Assembly: GCA_963513935.1 (NCBI GenBank)
Contig: OY740767.1
Span: 154,820,431-154,884,430, forward strand
Direction of reading: 5' to 3'
From: Aphrophora alni
Taxonomy: Eukaryota > Arthropoda > Insecta > Hemiptera > Aphrophoridae
DNA length: 64,000 nucleotides
In this document: positions 22,901 through 35,412 of the stretch, piece by piece
How the letters are laid out: each line of letters opens with the position of its first letter
How positions within the stretch are numbered: the first letter of the stretch is position 1
Notes under the pieces: model-generated
Seen by the model: only the letters and a program-made list of their open reading frames with translations
The model's database searches: none
What the model was told of the DNA's origin: nothing
Made by a program: the position numbers and the translations under genes

Positions 22901-24130
22901 AAGTGTATAGAGTCTCTCTCACTTAATTACATCACGAGAGAAACCTTTTATTTAATTAAAACACGTATCCGCTCTACAACAAATGTCTAATAACTTATGT
23001 TTTTATATAAAATATTAATTATCCTGAAAACATCCTTTCTGTTAATTAATTATTAAAAATGTTTTGGTGTACACGCCTCATTACGTAACATATTGAAGTT
23101 GATTTGTTGCTGTTTATTAAAACTATTACTGTTAAACTAAGTGAAACGCTTTAAAAATAGTGAATTTTGTTTAAAAGTTTATTAAATACATTTTTTCATC
23201 GAAATCAGCTGTTTTCAATAACTGCTTTGAATTCCGAAAGTTTGTGTTTCTCGATCAGCTGACAATCAACTGCAAAGGAAATTTGAAGTTATCGTGACTA
23301 TCATAAACAGCTGAGAATTGACTCTTCCATCAGTAACAATTAATTATTAGATTAAAATAAACTAGTCCAATATCAGCGAATATAATTTAAAACATGTCCG
23401 AGAAAGATAAAAGCTGTTATTGACAGAACTAACGGGATAATTCCGAAATAGATATGAAGAGAAAGCTATAAATAAATAAATCTGTAAGATAAAACCATAG
23501 CGCAATGATAAAAGCCACTTTCAGTACTTGTTATGAATAATATAATATTAAAAGAAATAGTAAATGAATTGAGACAAGAAAGTATCTAATAGATAAAGAG
23601 GTCCAAAGACAGATATAGGCGTATAGATACAGAGATATTTGTATAAAGTCCAAGCTGCCTAGCGTATTAATTTCTTCGTCAAATAAACATACAATCATAT
23701 TCTTAATCCTAATAAATTTTAGTTTTATCTGATACCCCCCACACATATTTTCAAAAATAAGATTTGTCAACTCTATACTTTTTACCCCATAACTACCCCC
23801 AAGGTAATTTTTTTGGTACCGCTATATTTTTCCTATATATGGGACAATAACAACTATATAAATGTAAAGTTTGAAATATATAGGATTTATCGTCTTGTCT
23901 GTGCGGACGAGTTGCGACTTTCGGACCCTAAAAACTGTTGGTGGGCGTCATCATGGTGCTTGCCCAATCCCAATATAGATTCTTTAAATATAATCCCCTG
24001 GGCTTTGTAGGAAATGTTAAATTGTATTGGCAGAGCAATGGGTCTATTTGTTTAAAACAGTCGTTCCAGAGGTTTTATGAAACTATATGAGCACACTATA
24101 GTTCTCTAAACCAAATTTCATGTTCCTATT
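22901..24130. other. intergenic, no gene seen
   Basis: AT-rich. Several CAGCTG-type strings occur (23209, 23258, 23309). No coding region, tandem repeat or element end is recognised. Confidence 0.4.
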
Positions 24131-24440
24131 ATTAAGACACAGGCTCTAAAATACTTTAATTGCGTCAGGGATCGGGAAAGAACACCGGTTGGTCAAGAGA
24201 GCTTGGATAGTAAAGATAAAAGCGAAGATCTAACTCAAGATAACATCAAAAGTTGTGGACCCTCAGGATTGTTAAGCCCGTACTCACTATAGGGTGACCC
24301 TGAGGGTCTCAAAGGCGATCAAAACTTCTCGGTCACCAGATTTATGAAAAAAAAAAAAAGAATAAACGAATATAAACTAAAGACACAGGCCCTAAAATAC
24401 TTTAATTGCATCAAGCGTAGGGAATTAAATGCATCATAGA
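24130..24440 (-). repeat. RF-B dispersed repeat, inverted, with short duplication
   Basis: Contains 'gatcgggaaagaacaccggttggtc', 'aactcaagataac', 'tgtggaccctcaggattgtt' and 'aagcccgtactcactatagg', in the order seen at 32560 and 52240. The opening phrase 'acacaggctctaaaatactttaattg' is repeated near 24380, so the 5' edge is duplicated. Confidence 0.5.
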
Positions 24441-24689
24441 CATGTTAAATTCTTGTCAGTCTGTATGATCATGAAAACTTGTTTCTTTTCGTTTTGTCAC
24501 AGTAATTTTATATAGAGAGCTGTAGATTCACGAACCGGTGTTGTTTCAGACAAAGTCCTCCCTGTGCTGTAAACTTTACACATTTTGTTTCACCGGTTAG
24601 GCTAATGACTAAAAGGAAACTGTTAGTCTGGTTTCCTTCAACGATCTCACCAGTAAACGGTATTGATTAAGCGTTTGAAAATTAATATC

Positions 24690-25300
24690 ACTGTCTAGTT
24701 TATCTCCTCCAAAATAACTGGTGTACTCGATGAATTTGTTGAAATTTTATATTGGACATATTTTTGAAAATCGTCTTTAAAGTTTAAAAAATCTAAAATT
24801 TGATGATTGGGGAGCTTTCTACTAAAAGAAAGAACAATTTACTTAATATCGACTCAAACAATTTCGAACCTACTTTACAGAATTTTGGTCACCCCATTCA
24901 TATTTTTTTTTTGTTTTTTCCCAATAACTTTCAAACTGTTTTTTTTTTTTTTTTAAAGATGGCGACCAAGTACGTTTTGTATGGCTAAATTTGAGCAAAA
25001 CTTGATCAATTCATTGAGACCGATTTCAAGAAAATCCCATTTTCTTAATTTCGTATGGTAGCCACCATCAAATTTTGATTAATCGCAAAAAAATTAACTT
25101 TCCGAGATATTTCAAAATGCTAAATTTAATCAAATTCAGTGTAGGTCCTAACTCGATGAATTTGTTGTGGACACGACAGACGGACAAAACTAAAACAAAA
25201 AAAATGTTGTCACTCAAAATCGATATTTCGGTGAAAAACTCGACATAGAAATATACTACGTATACAATGTGAGAAAGTGAAAAAAGTGTAAAAACAATTT
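24690..25300 (-). repeat. RF-A-like sequence, inverted and diverged
   Basis: Phrases such as 'aagatggcgaccaagtacgttttgtatggc' and 'atcgatatttcggtgaaaaac' resemble inverted RF-A. 'actcgatgaatttgttg' occurs twice (24725 and 25152), which suggests two overlapping fragments. Confidence 0.3.
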
Positions 25301-25949
25301 ATCTGAGACTCACCAGACAACAAATTTTAAATAAAGTTTTGTGTCAATAATATCAACTGTTCTTGAGATAGGTGGACGGACGGACAGAGCACCACCTCAA
25401 TAAGTTCCTTACTTCGCATAGAGTTCCCAATTTCGACCTTGTGGTGACTTTGACGTGTAAACATGCACTTATGGTAATGCACAATGACTTTGCTGCGAAT
25501 AACCTTCACAAACCTATGCAAACATTTTCACGCTTTGAAGAATTTTATTGTCGAAAGCCTTCAACATTGTGTTTGTTCACATGTGTATGTGTTTTTTTGT
25601 AAAAAACCTGTTGACCTTTGTAAGGTTTCCGGTGATGAGGTTAAATTGGTTTCACACCTCTTTACGATAGAATAGTTGATATTCCATAGTTACACGAATG
25701 CCATATGAGATCTGTATTTACAGTTTTTGTTTTGTCAGACTGATTATGTCACTTTATATAAATATCTGTTTTTTTTTTCATAAGCAAGTTAAAACTTTAA
25801 TTGGGTGTAGTTTATTTGTTTTTTTTTTTTAAGATGGAACAAAATAAAACATAAATTCCTTGATTTAATAAAAAACTTAAAATTGAGCCAAGTAGGTTAC
25901 TTCATAATTAATTGTGTTCAAAGTGGCCGTCTTTCCTCTATGCTATGCT

Positions 25950-26640
25950 CGGCATTTCTCTACTTGTTCACATTTATCTCAGCAATGTTCTTCAACAGTT
26001 GCTGGTTTATGTAAGTTACACTCACTCGATCATTTAATAATCCCCACAGTCCTTGGATTTAGAGGTCTGAGACCTCGGGAGACAGGATACAGGACACTAT
26101 GTGGAGATGCTCCATTGTGTACCATGTTCAAGTAACTTTGTCCCGTTATTGTTACTGTATTTTTGACGCCATTTTGAACTTCTAAGGCTAAAAAAAAAGA
26201 ATTGTCCAACAAAAATTCGAAGAAAATCCCATCCAAACGTAACTTTTGTATTATGTAGTCCCAGTTGTGAGGATTTTATAACCGACCATATCCTGAAATT
26301 ATGTGTATTGAGGTTAAAATGTACTTTATCAGTACAAAAGATTTTGTCAAACCTTTTCTTTTATATCAGATTTCAATTTTATTTTACATTTGAGTTGTCT
26401 TTTAAGGATACGCCATATTGTTGTCTGATTAATAGCAAGGGTTTGTTCAGTTTTCTTGACGCTACAATCTCTGTATTCAGTGTTATTTGAGAAAATGTTT
26501 TTTTTTGTCTTGTAAGACTTCAGCAACAGCAATTTCATCTCTTACATTTGAAAGTCTTCCTGGTCTATTGATGTCTTCAACTGATCTGATGGTTTTAAAT
26601 TTACTAACAAGTGACTACACTGCCACGGTCCGTCCCTCAA
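25950..26640 (-). pseudogene. broken mariner-like (DDE) transposase
   Basis: Minus strand. An N-terminal helix-turn-helix part (26347 to about 26640) reads SVEDINRPGRLSNVRDE and later INQTTIWRILKRQLK, like the DNA-binding half of insect DDE transposases ('SV.D..R.GRP..VR', 'S..TVWRIL...LK'). A frameshift lies in the 9-base A run near 26501 to 26509. A second frame (26030 to about 26270) reads HNWDYIIQK..., TVTITGQSYLNMV and HNGASPH. This is the region of the second catalytic aspartate; the family usually has QDGAPPH, so the aspartate appears changed to Asn. A terminal trace (LHKPATVEEHC, about 25965 to 26010) matches 'RPATVEEL'. The stretch between the two halves is missing or decayed. It is not functional. 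Confidence 0.65.
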
Positions 26641-26822
26641 TCTGTTACGAGTACGAAACTGTGTCTTAACCCGACTGATAAACTGCATTCATATTCTTAA
26701 TAAAGCTGAACCAATGCTATGCGTGTTTGTAAAAAAAACCACAATTAATTAATAATAAACTGCTACATGTTTACTACCTACTAGATTCCTGTCTTTGTAA
26801 TTAGTCAACAATGAGAAAACTC

Positions 26823-26836
26823 GTTGCTATGGCAAC
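26823..26836. promoter_or_regulatory. RFX X-box-like site
   Basis: GTTGCTATGGCAAC is an imperfect palindrome that fits the RFX X-box pattern (GTTNCC-AT-GGNAAC type). No ciliary or other gene is nearby, so it may be a chance or transposon-borne site. Confidence 0.25.
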
Positions 26837-27040
26837 GAATAAATAGCAATGAAATTAATAAATCCCAATTATGTCTGTATACAATGTATTTTTCTCGGTG
26901 ATTGTACAACAAATTAATAAGGAAACTACGATCATTTAAAGTATTAACTTACTTAGGAAAGACCCGGTATTAACCTATTACAAGTAAATATGAAACTGAA
27001 AGAAAGATTTAGTTTCATTTCATTTGATTTCATTTCATTT

Positions 27041-27096
27041 AGAAACTATAAAAGACCTTTCTAAGTAAACACTTAGAAATATCTTTTATAGTTTCT
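27041..27096. repeat. perfect-looking 26-bp stem with 4-base loop
   Basis: AGAAACTATAAAAGACCTTT... on the left and its inverse (…AAATATCTTTTATAGTTTCT) on the right pair over 26 bases with two mismatches around the loop AAAC (27067 to 27070). The arms are AT-rich. It may be a tiny foldback element end or a hairpin RNA. Confidence 0.55.
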
Positions 27097-27129
27097 TTAT
27101 TACCAAAGTAAAATCAGACCACTTTTGTT

Positions 27130-27200
27130 ATCTTTCAACCCTGATGCTATAGAGCACTTAAAGGTCTGTATTTTATGCCTGTTTTTACTATTAAACCACT
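27130..27200 (+). repeat. RF-B fragment
   Basis: 'ccctgatgctatagagcact' and 'ggtctgtattttatgcctg' match the 'cctgacattattagagta..' and 'ctagaagtctt..ttttat' segment of other RF-B copies. Confidence 0.35.
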
Positions 27201-27894
27201 ATTTCTAGGTGTTCTACATTGTTATCCATCTTAGTACCGTCAATATCGAAAACGCAGACTTTTAACTAATAATCTAGGCGACAGTGAAAGTAGCCTTTCT
27301 TCATTTCCTTAGGCTTAGTTTTATGTAAGCAATTCTGTGTCCACTTTGTGCATAAACAATTATATTTTTATATCTTTCAGTTCCATGTTTTTATTGAGGG
27401 TAGTAAATCATTTAACGAGTATCTGAGTAAAGTTGTAAAAACTCTGTCTTTATCCTTTAACGGACTACGAATCCTTTATGATTATTAATTCTTTCATGGG
27501 ATATAAACCTACATTTCAAGTTACGAGGCATTGTTTTGAAGTTATGTTCTCTAGAAATAGATCGGTATAAACTACCTTTTGTGGAAAACATAAATTTTAA
27601 TTGTAAATATTTTCTAGTCATTTTGATATATCAAGAGGTCATAATAATACTACTAATTAATTATACATTATAATTCTCTTGGACATTTCTTTAACCTTGT
27701 ACAGATACTGGGAAAGCCCACTAAAAAAAAAAAAAAAAAAAGTTTAAAAATATTTAAAAACAAAAACAAAAAAAATGTTTCATCCAATATTTTGAAATTT
27801 TATTACCCTTTAAAATGTTTATACGCATTAATATGTTGTTAAAATTTTTTTTATATATATTTAGAATGTTATCTTTCTCTCCTCTTAAAAAAAC

Positions 27895-28735
27895 CCTATT
27901 TTGGGATATTTAATATTTAATTTCCTATTTCTAATGGAATAGGAAATTGTACTTAAAATTACCATTATATTAAAAAAAAATCATTTTGTATTGGTGCTCT
28001 ATTCCTAATGGAACAGGAAACTGTCCTTAAAAATTACCATTATATTTAAAAAAAACATTTTGTATTGGTGCTCCTTATGGAATAATGGAATAGGAAATTG
28101 TCCTTAAAAATTACCATTACATTTAAAAAAATCATTTTGTATTGGTGCTCTATTCCTAATGGAATAGGAAATTGTCCTTAAAAATTACCATTACATTTAA
28201 AAAAATCATTTTGTATTGGTGCTCTATTCCTAATGGAATAGGAAATTGTCCTTAAAAATTACCATTACATTAAAAAAAATCATTTTGTATTGGTGCTCTA
28301 TTCCTGATGGAATAGGAAATTGTCCTTAAAATTACCATTACATTAAAAAAAATCATTTTGTATTGGTGCTCTATTCCTGATGGAATAGGAAATTGTCCTT
28401 AAAATTACCATTACATTAAAAAAAAATCATTTTGTATTGGTGCTCTATTCCTAATGGAATAGGAAATTGTCCTTAAAATTACCATTATATTTAAAAAATC
28501 ATTGTGTATTGGTGCTCTATTCCTAATGGAATAGGTTGTTGTCCTTAAAAATTACCATTACATTAAAAAAAAATTGTATTGGTGCTCTATTCCTAATGGA
28601 ATAGGAAATTGTCCTTAAAAATTACCATTACATTTAAAAAAATCATTTTGTATTGGTGCTCTATTCCTAATGGAATAGGAAATTGTCCTTAAAAATTACC
28701 ATTACATTAAAAAAAAAAATCCTATTTTGGGATGA
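27895..28735 (+). repeat. minisatellite, about 11 copies of a 72- to 77-bp unit
   Basis: Each unit contains CTATTCCTAATGGAATAGG (an imperfect palindrome), 'aaattgtccttaaaa', 'attaccattacat', an A run, and 'tcattttgtattggtg'. The A run varies in length and accounts for the period drift. Both edges carry CCTATTTTGGGAT (27893 and 28723), so the array lies between two copies of the same 13-base string. Confidence 0.9.
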
Positions 28736-29069
28736 TAAATTTAGTGCAAAATCATGTTGTGTATATTATGATTTAAAGATAAATTTCAATTAATACATAA
28801 CTGTGGTTTACAATATTTGAATAGTCGGCCATTTTGAAACTGATGAAACAGATTTGGCTGTTAACGAATTGTTTAAAGAACGTTGTGTAGGGCGTGTAAG
28901 AGAACTTTAAGGTGAGAGATTCTTGTCACAAGTTGAAAGAGATTAATATAAAATCAACAAATCAATCAATTACCTGTACACTTAGGGACAATGTAGTTTG
29001 TCCTTAGGCTGTCTGGGATTATTAGAAAGTATGAATAACATTATGTAGCTTAACGCGTTAATTGATTTC

Positions 29070-29590
29070 ATTTAATCAAATATGGCGACTCAAAATTACA
29101 AACTTTTTTACTATTTTTATCAAATTTTGTTCAAGAAGGACCCAAACAAAACACATTGGTCGCCGTTTCCAAAAACGATTGTTATCGGTAAAAACACAAA
29201 AATCTACCATAGGGGTGTTATAAATGACGTAATTCCACAAAATCTGCTCTGACAAATAAGTTTACATCTGAGTGAATTGTGAAGATCAATGACATAAACC
29301 CCTCACAATTAAGAAAATATTCAGGAATAATAAATAGGTCAAATGTAAAAATGAATTTTGTTAAAAAAGCTCAATTTTAATCAAATGCATTTTACGGTGA
29401 AAACACATTTACATCACGAGAGAAGTTTAGGCTCCACTTAAATTTTGTTTTCAAAAATAGCGTCCTTAGTTCTCAGTTTCACTTTTTGATTGACTGAACT
29501 TACATTAATTTTTGGTGACGATTAGTTTCTCATTTGGTTTTGAGGTTGGTTGTGTTAGAAAGTTTGTGCAATGTTTTTGTACCGTTTAAT
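29070..29590 (+). repeat. RF-A dispersed repeat, near-complete copy
   Basis: The order of phrases is 'atcaaattttgttcaagaagg', 'acccaaacaaaacacattggtcgcc', 'acggtgaaaacac', 'catcacgagagaag', 'tttttgattgac', 'ggtgacgattagttt', and the end 'agaaagtttgtgcaatg'. This copy and 57240 to 57975 define the family. Confidence 0.55.
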
Positions 29591-29709
29591 TTTTTTAATT
29601 TTGTAATAAATCTAAATATTTATCTTCTTGTTAATATTATATTCAGCCCTTTTATTTCAAACTTTGCATTTATATTCTTTGTATTGTCCCACATATTGGA
29701 AAAAATATT

Positions 29710-29713
<4 letters not shown>

Positions 29714-29741
<28 letters not shown>
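29714..29741 (+). repeat. poly-A tract, 28 bases
   Basis: An uninterrupted A run about 130 bp downstream of an RF-A end. Confidence 0.8.
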
Positions 29742-30369
29742 TGACCTTGATGTCTTAAGGGACAAAAACTATAGAATTAAAAAAAATTAGTATTGAAAAT
29801 ATTATGTGTGGAAGTTATTAAATAAAACTGGAAGTTATTTTGATTACGAATTTGTGGTTTATGTGTTAAAGAAATTAATATGTTAACGCAAGGCCATTTA
29901 AAAGACTGGTCTCTTAATAAGCTTTGAACTTTAATTCTGATTATTTTTAAAAGCTCATTTGATGTTGTATAGTTGGTATTACAGTCTACACTGTTAACAG
30001 TTTTGAATGTTCCCTTGTTCAGCCACAAGGTAGCATGCTCCAAAATAAACCTAGTAAGTTTACCCAAATACTCTTTCACCCTACAGAGTAAAGATTACCA
30101 CCTTCCAACCCTCTGTTGAGCAAGGACGTATATTGCTAGTTGTTTATAATTTGGAAAATTACTTTTAAAACCGGTTCCCACGCCTATACCAACCTGTACA
30201 ATTTGTCCATGACATTGAACTTGTAAATATCTACACCATGTACGTCATAACCCGTCTCTTTGACGCACTTATATATAATAAAAAAAAACTTTAAATCATC
30301 GCCCAAAGCAAAATTGGTTTCTTAATGATAGGTAAAGGGTTACCGAAGACAAGAAAAATAACCATCAAC

Positions 30370-30720
30370 TTCGGTCGACAATTGTATTGTTTGTAGTTTG
30401 AGATTCATCCGATTCTGAAATTGTTGAAACTCGCACCTGAGTTAATCTTAGAAAAAAGACTTTTTACATTTTTCGATAGTTGAAATAGCTGCCACAAGAA
30501 AAAAACACAAAATTATAACATTTTAAAAATCGGTTGTAATGATCAAATTTTGCTGTAGCCTTTAAGGAACGAAACAAAACATGTCGGTTTTATTTTCACC
30601 AAAAATACCAAAATTCGTCATAGGCAGTTAAAAAAAGTCACAAAATAAGCTCTACCGATTTCGTTAAAATTTTAATGTCAAATTTACTGATCACGAGAGT
30701 TAAATAATGTATATTTTAAA
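30370..30720 (+). repeat. RF-A-like diverged fragment
   Basis: 'aaaatcggttg', 'gtagcctttaaggaacgaaacaaaac' and 'atcacgagag' occur in RF-A order between 30525 and 30700. Confidence 0.4.
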
Positions 30721-32554
30721 ATAATGACAGTTAATTCTAGTACGCTGGTCTGAATAGTAGGAGGTTTAGAATATATCTGAATTACAATAGGGCTCACTAT
30801 TAAATAGTTCCTTCTAACAAATTTTATATTTCTATCTTTATTTTTGTGGCCGCTCTATCGTATAGACGGACGGACGGCGTGTCCAAAATAGCTTTTTCTA
30901 TTTTCTTAGCCCATGGAATTTGAAAATCAAAAAAAAATGTCATTAAACTTGTTAATGAATGCCATTTTGAAACGGTTAAGAGAACAATTAAAAGATTTTG
31001 TGGTAGATTGTAAACTACATTGTAAAATTTGGTGTTGATATCTCAATTCGTTCTGGAGCTATATAAAGGCAAACCGCCAGATAGACACAAAGGAACTTTT
31101 TTTCTCCAGTTTTGATGTCCAAAAGGTTATTGGCTTTGATTGGAAATCATTCTGTATGTATATCTTTATATACAGGGTGGTTCATTTATCGTAAAATATT
31201 AATCTGGAAAATCTGTTTTGTTTGGCCGCCATTTTTCAATATGTAGGACTACAAATCAATTGTCCAACAAATAAAAACTTGTTAAAATCCAGAGTAAGCC
31301 AAGTAAGGCAGTAGTGTAGAATAAACTAAATTAGAAATTAAATAGCCTATACAAATTATTAGTCCTACATTATTATTTACACATCCTAGACTATTGCCTA
31401 CTTAGATTTTTATCTTGATTCAACAATGAGTAGTATGGAAGGCGACTGCTTTCTTGAAATGATTCAAACATTACATGTTCAAAACTTTAAGCGCTTGTTA
31501 CTTCTTAACTAGTAGGTTTATGAAACAATAACTTAGAATAAAAAAACTCCTAAAGTTTTGTATAGAATCGGAAAACACTTTATAAAATAGGGGTCCCGTT
31601 AAGAAATTAAAAAGTTGACAGCCATCCTGGAAAATGGCTGCTATTTTTCAAAGTTTGAAAAAAGATATTTCTATGTTATAGAAAAAGTAACAATTCCCCA
31701 ATTAAAGTTTTTCATTTACGATAACCAATATAAAAGAATAACTCTGTATATCAGAATGCTTCTATGGGTAGGTTGGGTGGACATTACAGTATGTTACAGA
31801 AACATGTTATATAATTGTCTTTCTAAAATACATGAGTGATTTCCTCATTTCATTTTATTTCGATCAAAACAAAATTCATAACAATTTATATAGTCAATGA
31901 CGTACAGATTTAATTCCCAAGACTGCCTCAGGGTTGAGAATTTGAAAAGTTTCATTCGAAAACAATAGTTTGTTCGTTTGTAATATAATTACTTAATATT
32001 TTAGTCATAACAGTTTTTATGATGCGATGAACATAAATTGTGCAAAAGTAATGCACAAACTTTCTCTCTCACCCAGCTTAAATTATTCCTTACCAAAAAT
32101 ATCAGTTGAAACCGTCGGCTTAGAAGAAATGTATTTCAATAAGATCTCAATTTACCTCTTCGTAAATCTTATTTGATCATGATCACGATTATAGTTAAAC
32201 CTAATTTTTGATTACTGAACCGTAATATTGTTTTTGAATGTCCCATCATTAATTTTTTTATAAACAGTTTCACTGTCGATGTTTCGACTGTTTTTGCTGA
32301 TATCTCAGGAACGGGTATTTTTTGAAACGCGGCGACCCAATAGTGGATCCTTAGAGACTGAGTAGAGCCGCCGATTATGAGAAAATTGTAATCGTATACA
32401 TTTTTAGTTAAAGGAAAAAATATTAATAACATTAAATTTAACGCGGCTATACTTAGGAGTTACAATTATGATGGTCACATACAAAATCTGCCTTTATTCA
32501 GTGGTTTAAATAGTACAGGTCCATGAGGTTGTGTTCCACAGACATCTTCCAACA

Positions 32555-32850
32555 ACCACTTCTCTGTCTTGAGTTGGTCAAGAGAATTCTGAGAGGAAAG
32601 AGATGTAACTCAAGACTATATGGAAAAAGTTTAGATTGGAATTATCAAGCCCTTGCTCACTAAAGTGAGCCCCTGAGGGGTTTTTTTAATTCAGGTACCT
32701 CTCAACAGTTATCTCAGCAAAATACATCGTTTTTTGACCCCCCCCTCTATACTACTTACATGTGAGAAAGTATAATACATTACTTTATTATTGACAAGTA
32801 TTTTGCACTAAATGTTTAGGTTTTTTTCCATTTCTACTCCGTGAATCACT
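32555..32850 (-). repeat. RF-B copy, twin of 36620 to 36865
   Basis: Inverted RF-B with 'gagttggtcaagagaattctgagagg', 'gaagcccttgctcactaaag' type text and the small perfect hairpin GCTCACT-AA-AGTGAGC (about 32657). The same text, including downstream 'attcaggtacctc' and 'gacaagtattttgcactaaat', recurs at 36620. The two differ mainly by a block of about 30 bases ('tgtgagaaagtataatacat') present only here. Confidence 0.6.
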
Positions 32851-32999
32851 TTTCTGTTTGTCACTCGACTCTGGTGTGCCTCAGGGCTCAAAACATTTAC
32901 ACAAGGAAAATCACTGTATAAGGATGGTAGTACAGTACTTTCACTTTTACATAATGAAAACCATCACAATGAATCTTCTAGAACATAATATTTTTACCT

Positions 33000-34675
33000 C
33001 AGTTAAAGTTGACTAAAAACAACAAAGGTTAATTTTATACATTAAACTTCCATCATAAGCGGATTTTTTATTTATTAATAAGCTTCCTGTTATTTAAGAC
33101 ACTACTATTGTCTGGATCATTTTATTCTGTGGGGAAGTTTATAATACTCCATGGAAGCGGATTCATTTCAAATTTCAAGACCATCACATTATTTATACAA
33201 ATTTATTTTGTGTTAAATTGATTTATTTAATTACGTGATTTTCTATATTTATTTTATTGTTTATTTCATTTAATTTGAATTTCTTTTTTCTTGGAATTTT
33301 AATTACTATGTTTTTGTTAAGTGGTGGTATTTATTTTTAATTATTGTAACAAAAACCAATGTATGTATGCTGACAAGTTGTACACTATTCGATGTTTTAC
33401 GATGACACTTACACAACTCCTGTACAAATCTCGCTCCATATAGAAGAATACCAAAATTAAATTTTTAAGATTTAGCAAAATTTTATAAAAATCGTTGGAA
33501 TTAATTTAAAAAAATATATAATTTTGAATTTTTACTACCCCAAAATTTTGAGTTATCAAATAAAAGGGTCAAGCGTCTGCTAAAACCACATGACTTAGGC
33601 ATTAGAGAGAGACAGTTATTTCAAAGTCATAAGAGACCATATAGAAATTGTCAAATAAACATACAAATTTGTAATAATTACAATAAATTCTAGTTTTATT
33701 TGATATTCTCTGTTTGAAGATATTTGTTAATGATGGAAGTTCAATTTTATTATTATACATTTTTCGGACATTTGCCATCATTTGTGTGTTAGAAATCAAA
33801 ACACGACGTTTCGGGAATAAGAATCAATTCCCCGTTATCAAGTGACTAAAAACTAAAGAAACATGAAACTAGAAACTAAGCCTATGTGAGAAGTAAAATT
33901 TATTTGATACCCTGCACATAATAATTCTAAAACATTTAGTTCAAATCTAAAGTTTTTGCAATTTAACTACTCTAAGGTAATTTTTTTTGTAATTTATTCA
34001 ACAATAAAATGATTATAAATCAAAAGATTAAAAAATATATAGGATATAACGTCTTGTCTTTGCAGACTTACATACAGATAGACAGACAGACACTCGGGTG
34101 ACATTATAAGGTATTTGGTTTTACCTAAGGAACAAAACAACTCAAGATTTGGTCAAAATATTCCCATTTACCAAATTATAAACAGACACCGGGAATATGT
34201 GTAAAAGTTAAAAAGTACTTTGGACTGTAGTCAGCTTGTAGGCCACCGACATTTTGAAACAGTCATCGTAATTTGAGAGAATTACGCAACGTAGCTCAGG
34301 TAACTTGAAATGTAGGTTTATGGAAGAATTAATAATCATAAAGGCATTGACTTGCAATGTAAACTTCGACTTAAGTACAATGTGTACTCGTTAAGTGATT
34401 TACTACCCTCAATAAAAACATGAAGGATATAATTGTTTGTACAAAGTACAATGGATATAAAAAGAAGGACTACTTTCACTACTATACTACTGGTATATTA
34501 CGAGTTATGAGTTATTGTCAATAAAACCGTACGAAAACATTGCACACATTTTATCTCCAATGTACAAAACCGATGGCGTAAAACTTCTCAGTTAGTATAG
34601 TAAGAACGAGTACATCCAGCTTTGGAACTTTGGAATTGTCGCACCCCGTGTTTGCTTTATACAAAACCTGCGCAT
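33000..34675. other. intergenic AT-rich stretch
   Basis: No gene, long repeat or element end is firmly seen. Short tetranucleotide runs of the type 'gacagacaga' lie near 34078. Confidence 0.4.
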
Positions 34676-34684
34676 GGGATTAGG
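34676..34684. other. left target-site duplication GGGATTAG(G)
   Basis: GGGATTAG, or GGGATTAGG if the next base is included, lies immediately left of the TIR element and again immediately right (35413 to 35421). Confidence 0.7.
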
Positions 34685-35412
34685 GGTTGTGTCCCATTTG
34701 CGGTCAGTCCTATTAGCGGTCGAGGGTAAAATCTCCAGTTTCGGGTCACCCCAAAAATATCTTGGGCTACCCTAATTGTATTTTTCCAATTTGCGGTCAT
34801 ATATATAACCTAACCTAACCTAACCTAACCTAACCTAGCCTAACCTAACCTAACCTAACCTATATAACTTTACATGATTTGTGATTAGAGTCAAATCATT
34901 CTGTTATTTATTTATTTATTTTATTTTTATTTATTATTTTTATTTTCCACAGAATACAAACCACAAATATTTATTATAATCATACACAACATAAGAACTT
35001 AAAAATAAACTTAAAACTACTGATCTTTATCCAATGAACTTAAAATATGCTTGTGAAACAATGTTAACATGTCAAAATTTAAATTGTATACATAAAGTAA
35101 AAAAAACTCTGCGGAAAACATACCACACACAGAAGAGCAATAAAACACCCTTATACGTGTGCGGGAGCTATCTTAAATATTAATTAAATCCCATTCATAC
35201 CAACATACACACAAACAGACAGACAGACTGTGATTATATCTACAAAATACATTTTGTATTTAGTGGCTAGGTATGCAAAGGACGGGAAGAAATTTACTAC
35301 ATCTCAAGACGTGACCGCAAACTGGAAACCCTTCCACCCCCAGGGCCTTGATCGTCCCCTCATAAAACTACACTTGACCGCAAACAGGACTGACCGCAAA
35401 TAGGAAGACACC
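34685..35412. mobile_element. 728-bp non-autonomous TIR element carrying a telomere-type array
   Basis: The ends are imperfect inverted repeats: left GGTTGTGTCCCATTTGCGG, right (inverted) GGTGTCTTCCTATTTGCGG, both continuing TCAGTCCT. The string TTTGCGGTCA or a close variant recurs three times at each end (left near 34698, 34714 and 34791; right, inverted, near 35309, 35373 and 35393), like subterminal transposase-binding repeats. An 8- or 9-bp duplication, GGGATTAG(G), flanks it. Eight bases would fit hAT and nine would fit Mutator-like elements. I cannot decide which. No transposase frame is present. The left third holds an (AACCT)n array. The rest is AT-rich. Confidence 0.75.
34806..34862 (-). 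repeat. interstitial telomere-type array (TTAGG)n
   Basis: About twelve AACCT units on the plus strand (TTAGG on the minus strand), with one variant unit (AGCCT). It is bordered on each side by TATAT or TATATAAC-like bases. TTAGG is the usual arthropod telomere repeat. Here it lies inside a DNA transposon, not at a chromosome end. Confidence 0.85.

Noticed and set aside
29777..30079. 100-codon minus-strand frame
   Set aside because: No recognisable motif and AT-driven composition. It begins beside RF-A debris and a poly-A tract.
31169..31210. Mariner-like end TACAGGGTGGTTCATTTATC as a complete element
   Set aside because: No inverted partner with a TA border was found within 2 kb. It is noted only as a solitary end.
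34806..34862. True telomere or chromosome end
   Set aside because: Only about twelve units, flanked on both sides by transposon sequence and then normal repeats.
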